A stretch of DNA of 64,000 bases from assembly GCA_963732905.1 (NCBI GenBank), contig CAVTBM010000007.1, positions 264,822 to 328,821 on the forward strand, given 5' to 3'. Both the position numbers and the translations under genes were made by a program. The notes beneath the pieces are model-generated. The model searched no databases. It was not told where the DNA came from and saw only the letters and a list, made by a program, of their open reading frames with translations. Positions within the stretch are counted from its first letter, which is position 1. Every line of letters begins with the position of its first letter. This stretch comes from DASQZK01 sp963732905 (GTDB lineage Bacteria; Bacteroidota; Bacteroidia; Bacteroidales; GCA-2748055). Of the stretch, positions 1 to 9,162 are shown one piece after another.

Positions 1-1
1 T

Positions 2-1528
2 TCGCGTATTCTTGAAGATACCCTGAAGGATATTTATGGAAAGGACTATGATATTGTTATTTATAAGAAGGGCATTCAGGTGGATCTTGAACCTGCCCGT
101 CAGGCGGTGAAATATGGTCTTATGGCCCTGAAAAAACGTCGGGAGATCGATGACATGGCAGGGATAAGTAATTCCCTTGCCAACCTCGGGAGCATATATA
201 ATCACATCGGGAATTATGAGGAGGCGCATAAGTACCTGGGAGAGTGGGTCGATCTTCCTGAAGAGTACAAAGACGATAAAACGGCGGTGATTGCCAACAG
301 CGGATTGGGAATCTTCTATCTTGCGAGGGGTAATTATGACAAGGCCCAGATTTATCTTAACCGAGCATTCAGCAAGGCTAAGGAGATGGATGCCAAAGTG
401 GTCATTGTCAACGTGGCTTCCTATCTTTCCGATTTGAAGGAAAAACAGGGGAACTATAAGGAAGCCCTCAGATATAACCGGATATCCAATGAAGTCAGTG
501 ATTCTGTTTTTCAGATTGAGACCAGGAAACAGATCCATGAGATGCAGGTTAAATATGAAACAGAGGCCAAGGAAAGGGAGAATGAGCTTCTGAAGAAAAA
601 CCAGGTACTCACTGAGATAAAGCTAAAGTTGAGAAATAAAGCTCTCTATGCTTCTGTCTTCGTCCTCCTCGTATTTATCGGGATGCTCATTCAGCTGTTC
701 CGGCAGAATACCCTGAGACGGAAAGCCAATGAAGAACTTGCACGGAAGAATATACTCATCACAGAGCAGACGAAGGAGATTACTGACAGCATTCATTACG
801 CCGGCAAAATACAGAATGCTGTCCTCCCTCCCGGTGACTTCATTCAGCGGCTGCTTCCCGAACATTTTATCATTTACAGACCGAGGGATATTGTCAGCGG
901 TGATTTTTACTGGATCACGGAAAAAAGCAACAAGGTCATTGTTCTCGTTTCCGACTGTACAGGACACGGTGTACCGGGTGCTTTCATGAGTATGCTCGGT
1001 GTGGCTTTTCTGAACGAGATTGTAAGCAAGCAGGATAACATCAGCGCTAATGTTATACTGGATGAACTCAGAATGCATGTGATCCAGTCCCTACATCAGA
1101 CCGGGCGTGAGGGAGAGAGCCAGGACGGGATGGACGTGACCATATATATTATCGACAGGGAAACCCTGGAACTCGAATTTGCAGGTGCAAATAATTCCCT
1201 GCTGATCTGTCGTGATTCCGGCCTCCTCGAGCTCAAAGCCGATAAAATGCCCATTGGTATTCATACCCGGGTGAAAGAAGCGTTTACCCGGAAAACCATC
1301 AGCCTTCAGAAGAATGATATGATCTACGCTTTTTCAGACGGTTTCCCCGACCAGTTCGGAGGCCCGAAAGCAAAGAAGTTCATGATTAAAAACTTCAAGC
1401 GGCTTCTCTCCGATGTTTACAGGAAGCCCGTCAGGGAACAGAAACGCATCCTTGAAGAAACCCTCAACGTTTGGATGCAGAATTCCAGCCAGGTCGATGA
1501 TATTCTTGTGATGGGCGTCAGGATTTAA
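2..1528 (+). CDS. TPR-repeat membrane protein with SpoIIE/PP2C-type phosphatase domain (5' partial)
   Basis: The reading frame is open from base 2, so the true start lies outside the window; a GTG at 80 is only an internal candidate. Numbering from that GTG, residues about 25-140 hold TPR-like helical repeats, 145-185 are charged and coiled-coil-like, 188-207 form one hydrophobic membrane segment, and 240-482 are a SpoIIE-type PP2C domain. Visible phosphatase motifs are SGDFYW, DCTGHGVPGA, SDGFPDQFGG and a terminal VDDILVMG. The family dephosphorylates serine/threonine in partner-switching or signalling pathways; the TPRs probably sense a partner in the periplasm or cytoplasm. The substrate cannot be told from context. 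The stop overlaps the convergent next gene by 4 bp. Confidence 0.88.
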   Translation, partial: SRILEDTLKDIYGKDYDIVIYKKGIQVDLEPARQAVKYGLMALKKRREIDDMAGISNSLANLGSIYNHIGNYEEAHKYLGEWVDLPEEYKDDKTAVIANSGLGIFYLARGNYDKAQIYLNRAFSKAKEMDAKVVIVNVASYLSDLKEKQGNYKEALRYNRISNEVSDSVFQIETRKQIHEMQVKYETEAKERENELLKKNQVLTEIKLKLRNKALYASVFVLLVFIGMLIQLFRQNTLRRKANEELARKNILITEQTKEITDSIHYAGKIQNAVLPPGDFIQRLLPEHFIIYRPRDIVSGDFYWITEKSNKVIVLVSDCTGHGVPGAFMSMLGVAFLNEIVSKQDNISANVILDELRMHVIQSLHQTGREGESQDGMDVTIYIIDRETLELEFAGANNSLLICRDSGLLELKADKMPIGIHTRVKEAFTRKTISLQKNDMIYAFSDGFPDQFGGPKAKKFMIKNFKRLLSDVYRKPVREQKRILEETLNVWMQNSSQVDDILVMGVRI

Positions 1529-2667
1529 TCCAGTAATTCTTCAAGCTTCTTCCTCAGTTCCTCGCCTCTCAGGTTTGTGGCTATGATAATCCCGTTTTTA
1601 TCCAGGAGCATGGTGTGAGGTATACTCTGGATGCCATAAAGTTTGCCGGCCATGCTGCCCCAGCCTTTAAGATCGGAAATCTGATGCCAGACAAGACCGT
1701 CATCACTGATGGCCTTTTTCCAGTTCGCTTCTTTGTTGTCAAAGGAGACACCCAGGATGTCGAAGCCCTTGGCGTGGAAGTCATCGTATAAGGCAACGAC
1801 ATTTGGATTTTCATTCCGGCAGGGGCTGCACCATGAGGCCCAGAAATCAACAAGAAGGTATCCTTTTCCAACGACGTCGGAAAGCGACAGAGAGTCACCT
1901 TCGGGTGTGACCATTTTGAAATCAGTGAATTTATTCCCGATGGCCACACGTTCCAGAACAGCAATATGGTCTTTCATTTCCTGAACAAAAGATGAATTGT
2001 CCAGTTTTGGATCCAGGCTGGAAACCAGATTTTTCAGCTCCGGCAGACTGAGGGAATAGTACATGTTGCTGCGGATCACGTAAGGTGTAACATATGATGA
2101 ACCATGTTCCGCCACATATTTCCTGTTGATGTCCATCTCTTTGACCCCGAGCTCATCATAGGCACCGGATACCTGGTCCATCTTTTGTTTGTTATTCTCG
2201 CTCCTGGCTTTCATGTATTCATTGTAGAGTTCCTGTTTTTCGGCAGAAAGGGAGTTGAAAAGAGCTAAATAGTTTTCATATTCCCTCTGGGAAGCAGATC
2301 CTTTAATCACTGATTTTGCAGGTTCTTTAAAATCCGGCAGTATCGTGATCGTGGAATTCTCCGCGAAAAAAGCTACCGGCTTACCCGACTTCTGAAGAAA
2401 AAGGTAAAAGACATCAGGGTGGTCTGTCTGCCCTTTGAAAATGACATCCTCTCCGGTTTTGACCATGGCAGAATCCAGCACCTGCCAGTCACTGCCGGCC
2501 CTGCGCATAAGATAAAGATACCGGCCCGCCACATCTTCGGCTTTCACTGTCATTACATAGCCGGTAAGGCTGTCGGAAAGAGCTGATTCTTCAGCTCCGA
2601 ATATGGAAGGTGTACTCAGGATCAACAGAAAAAATATCGAATACACATAAAATTGTTTTTTCATCAT
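1525..2667 (-). CDS. TlpA/ResA-like thioredoxin-fold lipid- or periplasm-directed oxidoreductase with DUF4369-like N-terminus
   Basis: This is a 380-residue exported protein. It has a signal peptide (residues 1-24), a beta-rich DUF4369-like domain (about 35-120), a helical linker, and a C-terminal AhpC/TSA-TlpA thioredoxin domain (about 245-380). The redox motif WASWCSPC has its cysteines at 280 and 283. Members reduce or isomerise periplasmic disulfides or help cytochrome c maturation; this architecture is very common in Bacteroidota and the specific client is unknown. A second Met directly after the first is an equal start candidate. It is transcribed away from MeaB-side genes on the same strand, separated by about 100 bp holding an imperfect hairpin. 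Confidence 0.87.
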   Translation of the reverse strand: MMKKQFYVYSIFFLLILSTPSIFGAEESALSDSLTGYVMTVKAEDVAGRYLYLMRRAGSDWQVLDSAMVKTGEDVIFKGQTDHPDVFYLFLQKSGKPVAFFAENSTITILPDFKEPAKSVIKGSASQREYENYLALFNSLSAEKQELYNEYMKARSENNKQKMDQVSGAYDELGVKEMDINRKYVAEHGSSYVTPYVIRSNMYYSLSLPELKNLVSSLDPKLDNSSFVQEMKDHIAVLERVAIGNKFTDFKMVTPEGDSLSLSDVVGKGYLLVDFWASWCSPCRNENPNVVALYDDFHAKGFDILGVSFDNKEANWKKAISDDGLVWHQISDLKGWGSMAGKLYGIQSIPHTMLLDKNGIIIATNLRGEELRKKLEELLD

Positions 2668-2690
2668 GATATACGAATTTTAAGTCTGAC

Positions 2691-2744
2691 GACCAGGCAG
2701 GATCCATTCCATAAAACACGACTTCTCATCCTGCCGGCCTGGTT
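2691..2744 (-). terminator. Imperfect hairpin between meaB-like gene and TlpA-like gene
   Basis: Arms at 2692-2703 and 2728-2743 pair (ACCAGG-CAGGAT against ATCCTG-CCTGGT, with a small bulge). No strong T run follows, so it may be an attenuator or mRNA 3' structure of the upstream minus-strand gene and not a classical terminator. Confidence 0.35.
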
Positions 2745-2773
2745 GATAAATAAATAAACGGCTAATATAATAT

Positions 2774-3874
2774 TTATTGTTTGTGAAAGTATCCAAAATA
2801 TTTTTTTAGCAGTTCACCGGCAGCGGAGAAGGCGGTGAGACGTCGCTGGAGAACAAACTGCTCAAAGCGGGCGATAAGAGGTTTCATGTCTTCATCTTCA
2901 AAAAAATGCTGGTCGAGCTGTTCCCTGATGGTTTCGTACATCCGGTATCTGGATTGTTCATTTCGCTTGGCATGGAAGTAACCGTTTTCCATCGTAAGAT
3001 TTTTGTAACCGTCGATCATGTCCCATATCTCAGAAATGCCCGTCCTGGTTTTGGCGCTGCAGGTAAGTACATTGGGGAAATATCCGGAGGGTGGCGGAGG
3101 GAAGAGATGAAGTGCGTTCTGGTATTCCGACCTGGCGATACGGGCTTTTTCGACATTACTCCCGTCTGATTTGTTAATGGCAATGCCGTCGGCCATTTCC
3201 ATGATACCCCGTTTAATGCCCTGCAGTTCATCACCGGCACCGGCAAGCATGAGAAGAAGGAAAAAATCCACCATCGAATGCACCAGAGTTTCGGATTGTC
3301 CGACACCGACGGTTTCAATAATTACCGTATCGAAGCCGGCAGCCTCACATAAAATGATGGATTCACGGGTTTTCCGGGCTACACCGCCGAGAGAACCTCC
3401 TGAAGGGGACGGCCTGATGAAGGCAGAAGGATCGGCAGACAGTTCTCCCATTCGTGTTTTATCACCAAGTATACTGCCTTTTGACCGCTCGCTGCTGGGG
3501 TCGATGGCCAGTACAGCCAGCTTATGGTTATGTGAGGTGAGGAATTTTCCGAAAGCTTCAATGAAGGTACTTTTACCAACCCCGGGGACGCCGGTAATTC
3601 CAATTCTGATGGATTTCCCTGACCAGGGCAGGCATCGGGTTATGATCTCCTGCGCCTGTTCCTGATGACCCGGAAGGGAACTTTCGATAAGAGTGATAGC
3701 CTTGCTGAGGATGGTACGGTTATCCTCCCTGATTCCTTCAAAATATTCCTCAGTGGAAAGCTGCTTTTTCTTGATCTTCCTGTACCTTTTCAGGGCGCGG
3801 TCATTCACCTGCCCGGGTTGATCAATGCCAATGCTCAAAGATAAAGCGCTCCGGTCTCTTTTTTTCTCTTCCAT
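2774..3874 (-). CDS. meaB: Methylmalonyl-CoA mutase-associated GTPase MeaB (ArgK family)
   Basis: The product is a 366-residue G3E-type P-loop GTPase that guards and reloads adenosylcobalamin-dependent methylmalonyl-CoA mutase. Seen: Walker A GVPGVGKST at about 95-103, the family block DPSSERSKGSILGDKTRM, IETVGVGQSE as switch region, and the base-recognition motif NKSD at about 234-237. The C-terminal dimerisation region is present and the length matches the family. An in-frame ATG 26 codons upstream (3952) would add a hydrophobic stretch not typical of MeaB; the start at 3874 has AGAAGAA about 7 bases upstream and was preferred. The mutase subunits are not in this window, although they often lie beside meaB. 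Confidence 0.9.
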   Translation of the reverse strand: MEEKKRDRSALSLSIGIDQPGQVNDRALKRYRKIKKKQLSTEEYFEGIREDNRTILSKAITLIESSLPGHQEQAQEIITRCLPWSGKSIRIGITGVPGVGKSTFIEAFGKFLTSHNHKLAVLAIDPSSERSKGSILGDKTRMGELSADPSAFIRPSPSGGSLGGVARKTRESIILCEAAGFDTVIIETVGVGQSETLVHSMVDFFLLLMLAGAGDELQGIKRGIMEMADGIAINKSDGSNVEKARIARSEYQNALHLFPPPPSGYFPNVLTCSAKTRTGISEIWDMIDGYKNLTMENGYFHAKRNEQSRYRMYETIREQLDQHFFEDEDMKPLIARFEQFVLQRRLTAFSAAGELLKKYFGYFHKQ

Positions 3875-4098
3875 TATGGGTTCTTCTGCACTCAAAAATA
3901 CGATAAAGATTACCAAATCAAAAGCTAAGGGATTTTTTCTGCGTGCTTTCACTATACAGGAGGCTCCCGGCAGTGTGACAGGCAGGGTTATACCGCCAAA
4001 GACTGCTCCCGTGAGGCTTGGCTTTGAGGAGGCAGATGATTAAGGCATTTTAGCAAGCCGAAACGTATACAGGACGATAGCCGGTTACCCGAGCAGAC

Positions 4099-4134
4099 AA
4101 AAAAATCCGGTATCAGGAGGGTCCCGTACCGGAT
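4099..4134 (-). terminator. Rho-independent terminator of the DUF1573 gene
   Basis: A perfect 8-bp stem (ATCCGGTA at 4105-4112, TACCGGAT at 4127-4134) is followed, on the minus strand, by seven T (A run 4099-4105). It lies 10 bp beyond the stop codon of the minus-strand DUF1573 gene. Confidence 0.8.
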
Positions 4135-4144
4135 ACAGGAATCA

Positions 4145-5251
4145 TTAATTCGTCTGGTCAGATGAGTTCTGGGTTACTTCTCCGCGGATCCACAGGATCT
4201 CCCTGGAATGCTGGGGATCATTGGTGATCACGGTAACGGTTTTCTGCTGGGTGCCAAGTTTACCGGCCGAATTAAAGGTTACTTTGATCGTGCCGGATTC
4301 TCCCGGGTGTATGACCTGGCTTGAGACCATAGCTGCAGTACAACCGCAACTGGCATGGACCTTCCTGATCATAAGATCAGACTTGCCGTCATTCACGAAG
4401 GTGAAATCATGGTTAACCTTGTCGCCTTGCTGCAGTTTACCGAAATCGAAGTTCGTATCCGAAAAATTAATGTCCGGGGCCTTGGCCAGCTGATCCTGGG
4501 TCAGCCCGGAAAAATCTTCCTGGACGTTTGCGCTTACAATCACCTTAAAGGTCCGGTCGGTCTGACCATTAACAAAAACATCTATCCTGTCAATGAGAAA
4601 ATCCCAGTCGGGCTGCTTATCCGACAGGTAGGTAATTTCGATATTCCCCTTCTCGTGGGGTTTTACTTCTGGATTGTCTACCGTTACTTTCAGGTGTGCG
4701 GGGACATTTCTTACGTCAACGGCAACCGGTTTGTCCGAGTCGTTGATGAACTCGATCAGCCTGGTCTGAGGCTGACCTTTGTATATGGTACCAAAGCTGA
4801 TATTATTTTTTATCAGCCTGATATCACCCATCTGATAACGGTACTCATCCTCAATGGAAAGAGGTTTTGGTTCCACTTTACCGGTAATCCGTAAACGGAT
4901 GGACGGCTGACTGGCATTGGATTGAACTGTGATATATTTGTCGAAATGACCCGGGCGGCCGCTGGGGTTGAATTCGGCACTGATGTATCCCTTTTCTCCG
5001 GGCATAACCGGCTCTTTGGTCCATGTGGGTGTTGTACAACCACAGGAAGGCGTGACATTCTGAACGATAAGAGGTTCACTACCCGTATTTGTGAATTCGA
5101 ATTTATGAATTACATTACCGTCCGCTTCCTTAATATCGCCAAAATCATGTATGATTTCTTTAAAGGAAATACTGGCAGCCTTCTGCTGCGCGGAAACCAT
5201 CATCGGGACAGTCGTCAGGAAAACAAGGAGCTGAAAAACAAATTTTTTCAT
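4145..5251 (-). CDS. Exported protein with two DUF1573 domains
   Basis: A signal peptide (residues 1-21, ending VSA-QQ) precedes two DUF1573 immunoglobulin-like domains at about 26-110 and 255-350, with a third divergent Ig-like segment between. Each DUF1573 copy carries the family hallmark S-C-G-C-T (Cys70/Cys72 and around Cys303/Cys305) after a HDFG or FDFG turn. DUF1573 proteins are abundant, cell-envelope located and functionally unknown in Bacteroidota; the paired CGC cysteines suggest disulfide or metal use, which is inference. Transcribed divergently from the large outer-membrane protein gene, with a classical terminator downstream. Confidence 0.87.
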   Translation of the reverse strand: MKKFVFQLLVFLTTVPMMVSAQQKAASISFKEIIHDFGDIKEADGNVIHKFEFTNTGSEPLIVQNVTPSCGCTTPTWTKEPVMPGEKGYISAEFNPSGRPGHFDKYITVQSNASQPSIRLRITGKVEPKPLSIEDEYRYQMGDIRLIKNNISFGTIYKGQPQTRLIEFINDSDKPVAVDVRNVPAHLKVTVDNPEVKPHEKGNIEITYLSDKQPDWDFLIDRIDVFVNGQTDRTFKVIVSANVQEDFSGLTQDQLAKAPDINFSDTNFDFGKLQQGDKVNHDFTFVNDGKSDLMIRKVHASCGCTAAMVSSQVIHPGESGTIKVTFNSAGKLGTQQKTVTVITNDPQHSREILWIRGEVTQNSSDQTN

Positions 5252-5475
5252 GACAGAAACATTTTAGTTTTGAAATCAAACGAGCAAATTCAATAATTAA
5301 TTGTTATTATTACAAAGTTATGAAGTTTAACCAAACATCGTACCTTTATACAACAAAACAGGACGAATTGTTGCATAAAATGCGTGTCAGTGACCAAGGG
5401 GAAAAGTTGAAGGCAGGAAAGATAAGCTTAAAAAAAGAATTAATTTTAACCTTCCAAATTCGATTTGTTGCTGAG

Positions 5476-8400
5476 GTGGTAAAAATCAAAAATATATATA
5501 TTCTCCTCTTTACGGCAATCCTGCTTTTGCCCGGGATTGCGTCTGCCCAGTTTTATAACGGGCACCAGATGAAATTTGGGAAAAACAGGGTTCAATACAA
5601 TACCTTTTACTGGAAATTTTACCGTTTCGAGAGATATGATGTGTACTCTTATGAAGAAGGTACGGAGCTTTCCCTGTATGTATCCGATTATGCCAAAAAT
5701 GAAATAACCCGTATCGAACATTTCTTCGATTATAATTTTGAAAGAAGATTGATTTTCATTGTTTATAACAAATTATCCGATTTTCGCCAGAGTAACGTCG
5801 GGCAGACGGCTATGGATAACAATGAAGAGGAACAGGCAAATGTGGGTGGTGTAACACACATTATACAAAATAAGATCTTTGTCTATTTCGAAGGCGACCA
5901 TAAAAAGCTGGAAAAGGAAATCTCCAGGGCCATTACGGAGGCGCTCATTAACGAGATGCTCTACGGCAACGATTTCAAGGATAATTTCACCAGCTCCACT
6001 TTGCTTAATTTGCCGGAATGGTATCTTAAAGGATTGATTTCTTATGTGGCCGATCCCTGGAATTTTACTTTTGAGAACCGGGTTAAAGATGGGATTGTCA
6101 ACGGCAGGTACAAGAAATTTAACCGGTTAAATGGAATCGACGCCCTGTATGCAGGTCATTCATTCTGGAAGTACATTGCCGATACCTATGGTGAATCGGT
6201 GATTCCTAACATCCTGTACCTTACCAGGATCAATAAGAATGTGAATACGGGTTTTCTTTCCGTCCTGGGCCTGCCCATGAAGGACCTGTCGGATGAATGG
6301 CTGAGTTATTATCTAAACCTTTACCAGGATTACGAGGCTTACGGCAATATCCCCGATCAGGGAAAAGTGCTGAAAAGATCCAGCCGGAAAAAGGTATACC
6401 TGCAGGCGAAGATTAGCCCCGACGGCCATTACATTGCCTATGTGACCAATGAACTTGGGCAGTCAAAGATCTACCTCTACGACACCCGGACCGGCAAGAA
6501 GCGGAAAATTGAAAAAAAGGGACATAAAATACAACAGATCGACGATTATTCCTATCCGGTACTGGCATGGCATCCTTCGGGTCGCATCCTTGCATTTCTG
6601 GAGGAGGAGCAGGGTAAGATAAGACTTACCTCCTACGACATCGATATGGATCAGTATACCTCAAGAATTTTTCTCTATTATGAGAAGATCCTCGATTTTT
6701 CCTATTCGGATGATGGCTTGAAATTCGTCATTTCCGGAGTCTACCGGGGGCAGACAGATATCTATGTCCATGATATTGCCTCCGGATCGAACGAAAGAAT
6801 CACCAATGATCTGGCTGATGATCTGCACCCCCGTTTCATCAATAATTCAGAGGAAATAGTCTTTACATCCAACCGCAGATCGGATTCACTGGTTTCGGGA
6901 AATACTCCCGGTGACCTCACCGATTATATGTCGGTATTTGTCTATGATTATAAAAGCCGGTCAGATCGGCTCAGGCGGATTACCGACCGTGATTTTGTGA
7001 ACCATGACCTTCCTTTCCCCTACGTCAAACGAAATGAATTTGTCTATCTCAGTAATAAATCCGGGATCATAAACCGGTATTTCGCCAAATACGACAGCAC
7101 AATCAGCTTTATCGATACCACAACACATTATCGTTATTTTGCCCGGACCTTCCCGCTCACCAATTACAAGCGGAATATCATCGAACATTATTATGTTCCG
7201 GCCATCAATAAGTTCTCTGAAATCATTTTCAACAACGGGCGTTACCAGATTTATCAGGGTGAGGTCAATCCGTCTGACGACCTTAGCCAGGATGTAAGGA
7301 AGACTCCTTTCAGGGAATCCTATACCAAAAAACTGGCTCATAAAGACAGTGCATTGAACATCGATAAAAAGCAGATACCTATAAAAGATGTCGTCGATAA
7401 CCGGATCATCGAAGGCCAGGATACTTTCAGGCTTGACTTTACAACCATCGATATTAACAAGTATGTCTTCGAAAAGGAAAAGCTGAATTACTATAACGCC
7501 CGGCTGGGAAAGAAGAACCTGAGTCTGGTGCTCGATACCGTCCCTGAATCCAGAAAGATGTATATCGATTATGAGACCTCCTTCTATCCCAATTACCTGG
7601 TTAACCAGATTGATTTCAGCTTTATGAACCAATCCTATCAGACCTTTACGGGTGGAGCCGTATATTATAATCCGGGTCTTAACCTTTCCTTTAAAGCAGG
7701 GGCAAATGACCTTTTTGAAGATTACCGGATTGTTGGAGGAGTGCGACTGGCTACCGATTTTGACAGCAACGAGTATCTTCTTAGTTTCGAAGACCTGAAA
7801 TCAAGATGGGATAAGCAGGTGATTTTCCACCGGCAGATTTTTAAGGTCTCTACCACCGATAATTCACTGCTGAAAACCTACTCGCATGAGCTGATGTTCA
7901 TATTAAAATACCCGTTCAACCAGGTGGCAGCCATTAAGGGAACAGCCATGTACCGGAACGACAGGAGTGTCTTCCTTTCCACAGACCTGAAAAATCTTAA
8001 CCAGCCTGATGTGGTGAAACCCTGGGCCAGCCTTAAACTGGAATATATTTTTGACAATACAAGGTTCATCGGCATCAACCTTTACCAGGGCTTCCGGTAT
8101 AAATTGTTTGCCGAAGGATATAAGGAAATCGGGCATAAAAAATCTGATCTCGTGGTTCTCGGTGCCGATTTCAGGCATTATACGAAGATTTACCGTTGCC
8201 TGATATGGGCCAACCGGTTTGCAGCAAGCAGCTCATTTGGACATACACCCTTGATTTATTACCTGGGCGGAGTGGATAACTGGACAAATTTCAATCCGCA
8301 GGTTCAAACCTTTGACCAGTCGGTAGCAATCGATTATGCACGGAATTACGCCTTCCAGACCCTGGCCACTCCAATGAGAGGATTTACCCAGAATATCAGG

Positions 8401-8766
8401 AACGGAAACAATTTTGCCGTGGCAAATACCGAACTCAGATGGCCGGTCATCCGGTTCTTTGCAAACCGGCCGATCAGTTCTTCCTTCTTTAACAATTTGC
8501 AGGTCGTTGGCTTTTTTGACGTAGGAACTGCCTGGGAAGGTCTGACCCCATGGTCAGGTAAAAATGCATATGATACGGAAACCTATACAAACGGTCCTGT
8601 AAAGGTGGTCATCGATTCCAACCGTGAGCCCATCGTGGCTGGTTACGGGGCAGGAGTGAGAAGCCGCCTTTTTGGATATTTTATCCGGCTCGACTGGGCA
8701 TGGGGGATTGAAAATCGCACCATTTTACCGCGAATGTTCTACCTCTCCCTTAATCTCGATTTTTAA
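5476..8766 (+). CDS. Outer-membrane fusion protein: inactive peptidase-MA-like domain, TolB-like propeller, Omp85/BamA-like barrel
   Basis: A GTG start at 5476 puts a good signal peptide (ILLFTAILLLPGIASA) at the N-terminus; an upstream ATG at 5320 would bury it after 52 polar residues, so the shorter 1096-residue form is preferred. The N-terminal third resembles gluzincin-like peptidase-MA domains, but the HExxH position reads ITEALINE and the usual EG ligand site reads KG, so it is probably catalytically dead. The middle has TolB/WD40-type blades (ISPDGHYIAYVTNE, WHPSGRILAF). The C-terminal part is a predicted 16-strand-like barrel with MRGF and a terminal Phe (SLNLDF), as in Omp85 proteins. 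Likely role: outer-membrane assembly or surface exposure of proteins, by inference. Confidence 0.8.
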   Translation: MVKIKNIYILLFTAILLLPGIASAQFYNGHQMKFGKNRVQYNTFYWKFYRFERYDVYSYEEGTELSLYVSDYAKNEITRIEHFFDYNFERRLIFIVYNKLSDFRQSNVGQTAMDNNEEEQANVGGVTHIIQNKIFVYFEGDHKKLEKEISRAITEALINEMLYGNDFKDNFTSSTLLNLPEWYLKGLISYVADPWNFTFENRVKDGIVNGRYKKFNRLNGIDALYAGHSFWKYIADTYGESVIPNILYLTRINKNVNTGFLSVLGLPMKDLSDEWLSYYLNLYQDYEAYGNIPDQGKVLKRSSRKKVYLQAKISPDGHYIAYVTNELGQSKIYLYDTRTGKKRKIEKKGHKIQQIDDYSYPVLAWHPSGRILAFLEEEQGKIRLTSYDIDMDQYTSRIFLYYEKILDFSYSDDGLKFVISGVYRGQTDIYVHDIASGSNERITNDLADDLHPRFINNSEEIVFTSNRRSDSLVSGNTPGDLTDYMSVFVYDYKSRSDRLRRITDRDFVNHDLPFPYVKRNEFVYLSNKSGIINRYFAKYDSTISFIDTTTHYRYFARTFPLTNYKRNIIEHYYVPAINKFSEIIFNNGRYQIYQGEVNPSDDLSQDVRKTPFRESYTKKLAHKDSALNIDKKQIPIKDVVDNRIIEGQDTFRLDFTTIDINKYVFEKEKLNYYNARLGKKNLSLVLDTVPESRKMYIDYETSFYPNYLVNQIDFSFMNQSYQTFTGGAVYYNPGLNLSFKAGANDLFEDYRIVGGVRLATDFDSNEYLLSFEDLKSRWDKQVIFHRQIFKVSTTDNSLLKTYSHELMFILKYPFNQVAAIKGTAMYRNDRSVFLSTDLKNLNQPDVVKPWASLKLEYIFDNTRFIGINLYQGFRYKLFAEGYKEIGHKKSDLVVLGADFRHYTKIYRCLIWANRFAASSSFGHTPLIYYLGGVDNWTNFNPQVQTFDQSVAIDYARNYAFQTLATPMRGFTQNIRNGNNFAVANTELRWPVIRFFANRPISSSFFNNLQVVGFFDVGTAWEGLTPWSGKNAYDTETYTNGPVKVVIDSNREPIVAGYGAGVRSRLFGYFIRLDWAWGIENRTILPRMFYLSLNLDF

Positions 8767-8787
8767 TTCTTAAACCAACCTGAATCC

Positions 8788-9156
8788 ATGACACCGATAC
8801 AACTGATTATACTTATTCTGGCAGGCCTCCTCGCTGGTTTCGTCGGTGGTTCTATGGGAGTCGGCGGTGGTATTATTCTGGTTCCGACCATGGTCTTCTT
8901 TCTGGGTATGACCCAGCATGAAGCACAGGGAACAAGCCTTGCAACATTGCTCCTACCCATTGGAATCCTCGCCGTAATCAATTATTATAAGAGTGGTTAT
9001 GTGAACATACGATATGCCATTATATTAAGCATCATGTTTATTATTGGCTCCTACCTGGGATCCGTCATGTCGATCCACCTGTCAGACAGGATTCTGAAAC
9101 AGATATTCGGTCTCCTCATGCTGGCTGTCGGAATTAAAATGATTCTTGGAAAATAG
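8788..9156 (+). CDS. Half-size TauE/SafE family membrane protein
   Basis: This 122-residue protein has about four membrane segments and the glycine-rich TauE/SafE signature GGSMGVGGGIILVPTM near the N-terminus, followed by ALTS-like QGTSLATLLLPIG. Family members export sulfite or organosulfonates, but typical proteins are about 250 residues with two such halves. This one is a single half, so a functional unit would need to be a dimer (inference). It starts 22 bp after the barrel gene and ends 6 bp before the M20 gene, so the three are probably co-transcribed. Confidence 0.82.
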   Translation: MTPIQLIILILAGLLAGFVGGSMGVGGGIILVPTMVFFLGMTQHEAQGTSLATLLLPIGILAVINYYKSGYVNIRYAIILSIMFIIGSYLGSVMSIHLSDRILKQIFGLLMLAVGIKMILGK

Positions 9157-9162
9157 ACCATT

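Noticed and set aside
3825..4043. 72-codon plus-strand frame over the meaB 5' end
   Set aside because: It is antisense to the N-terminus of a well-supported gene and has no independent support.
5320..5475. N-terminal extension of the large outer-membrane protein
   Set aside because: It would place 52 polar residues before an obvious signal peptide; the GTG at 5476 fits better.
6961..7632. 223-codon minus-strand frame inside the outer-membrane fusion gene
   Set aside because: Shadow of the plus-strand gene; no promoter, start context or family signal.
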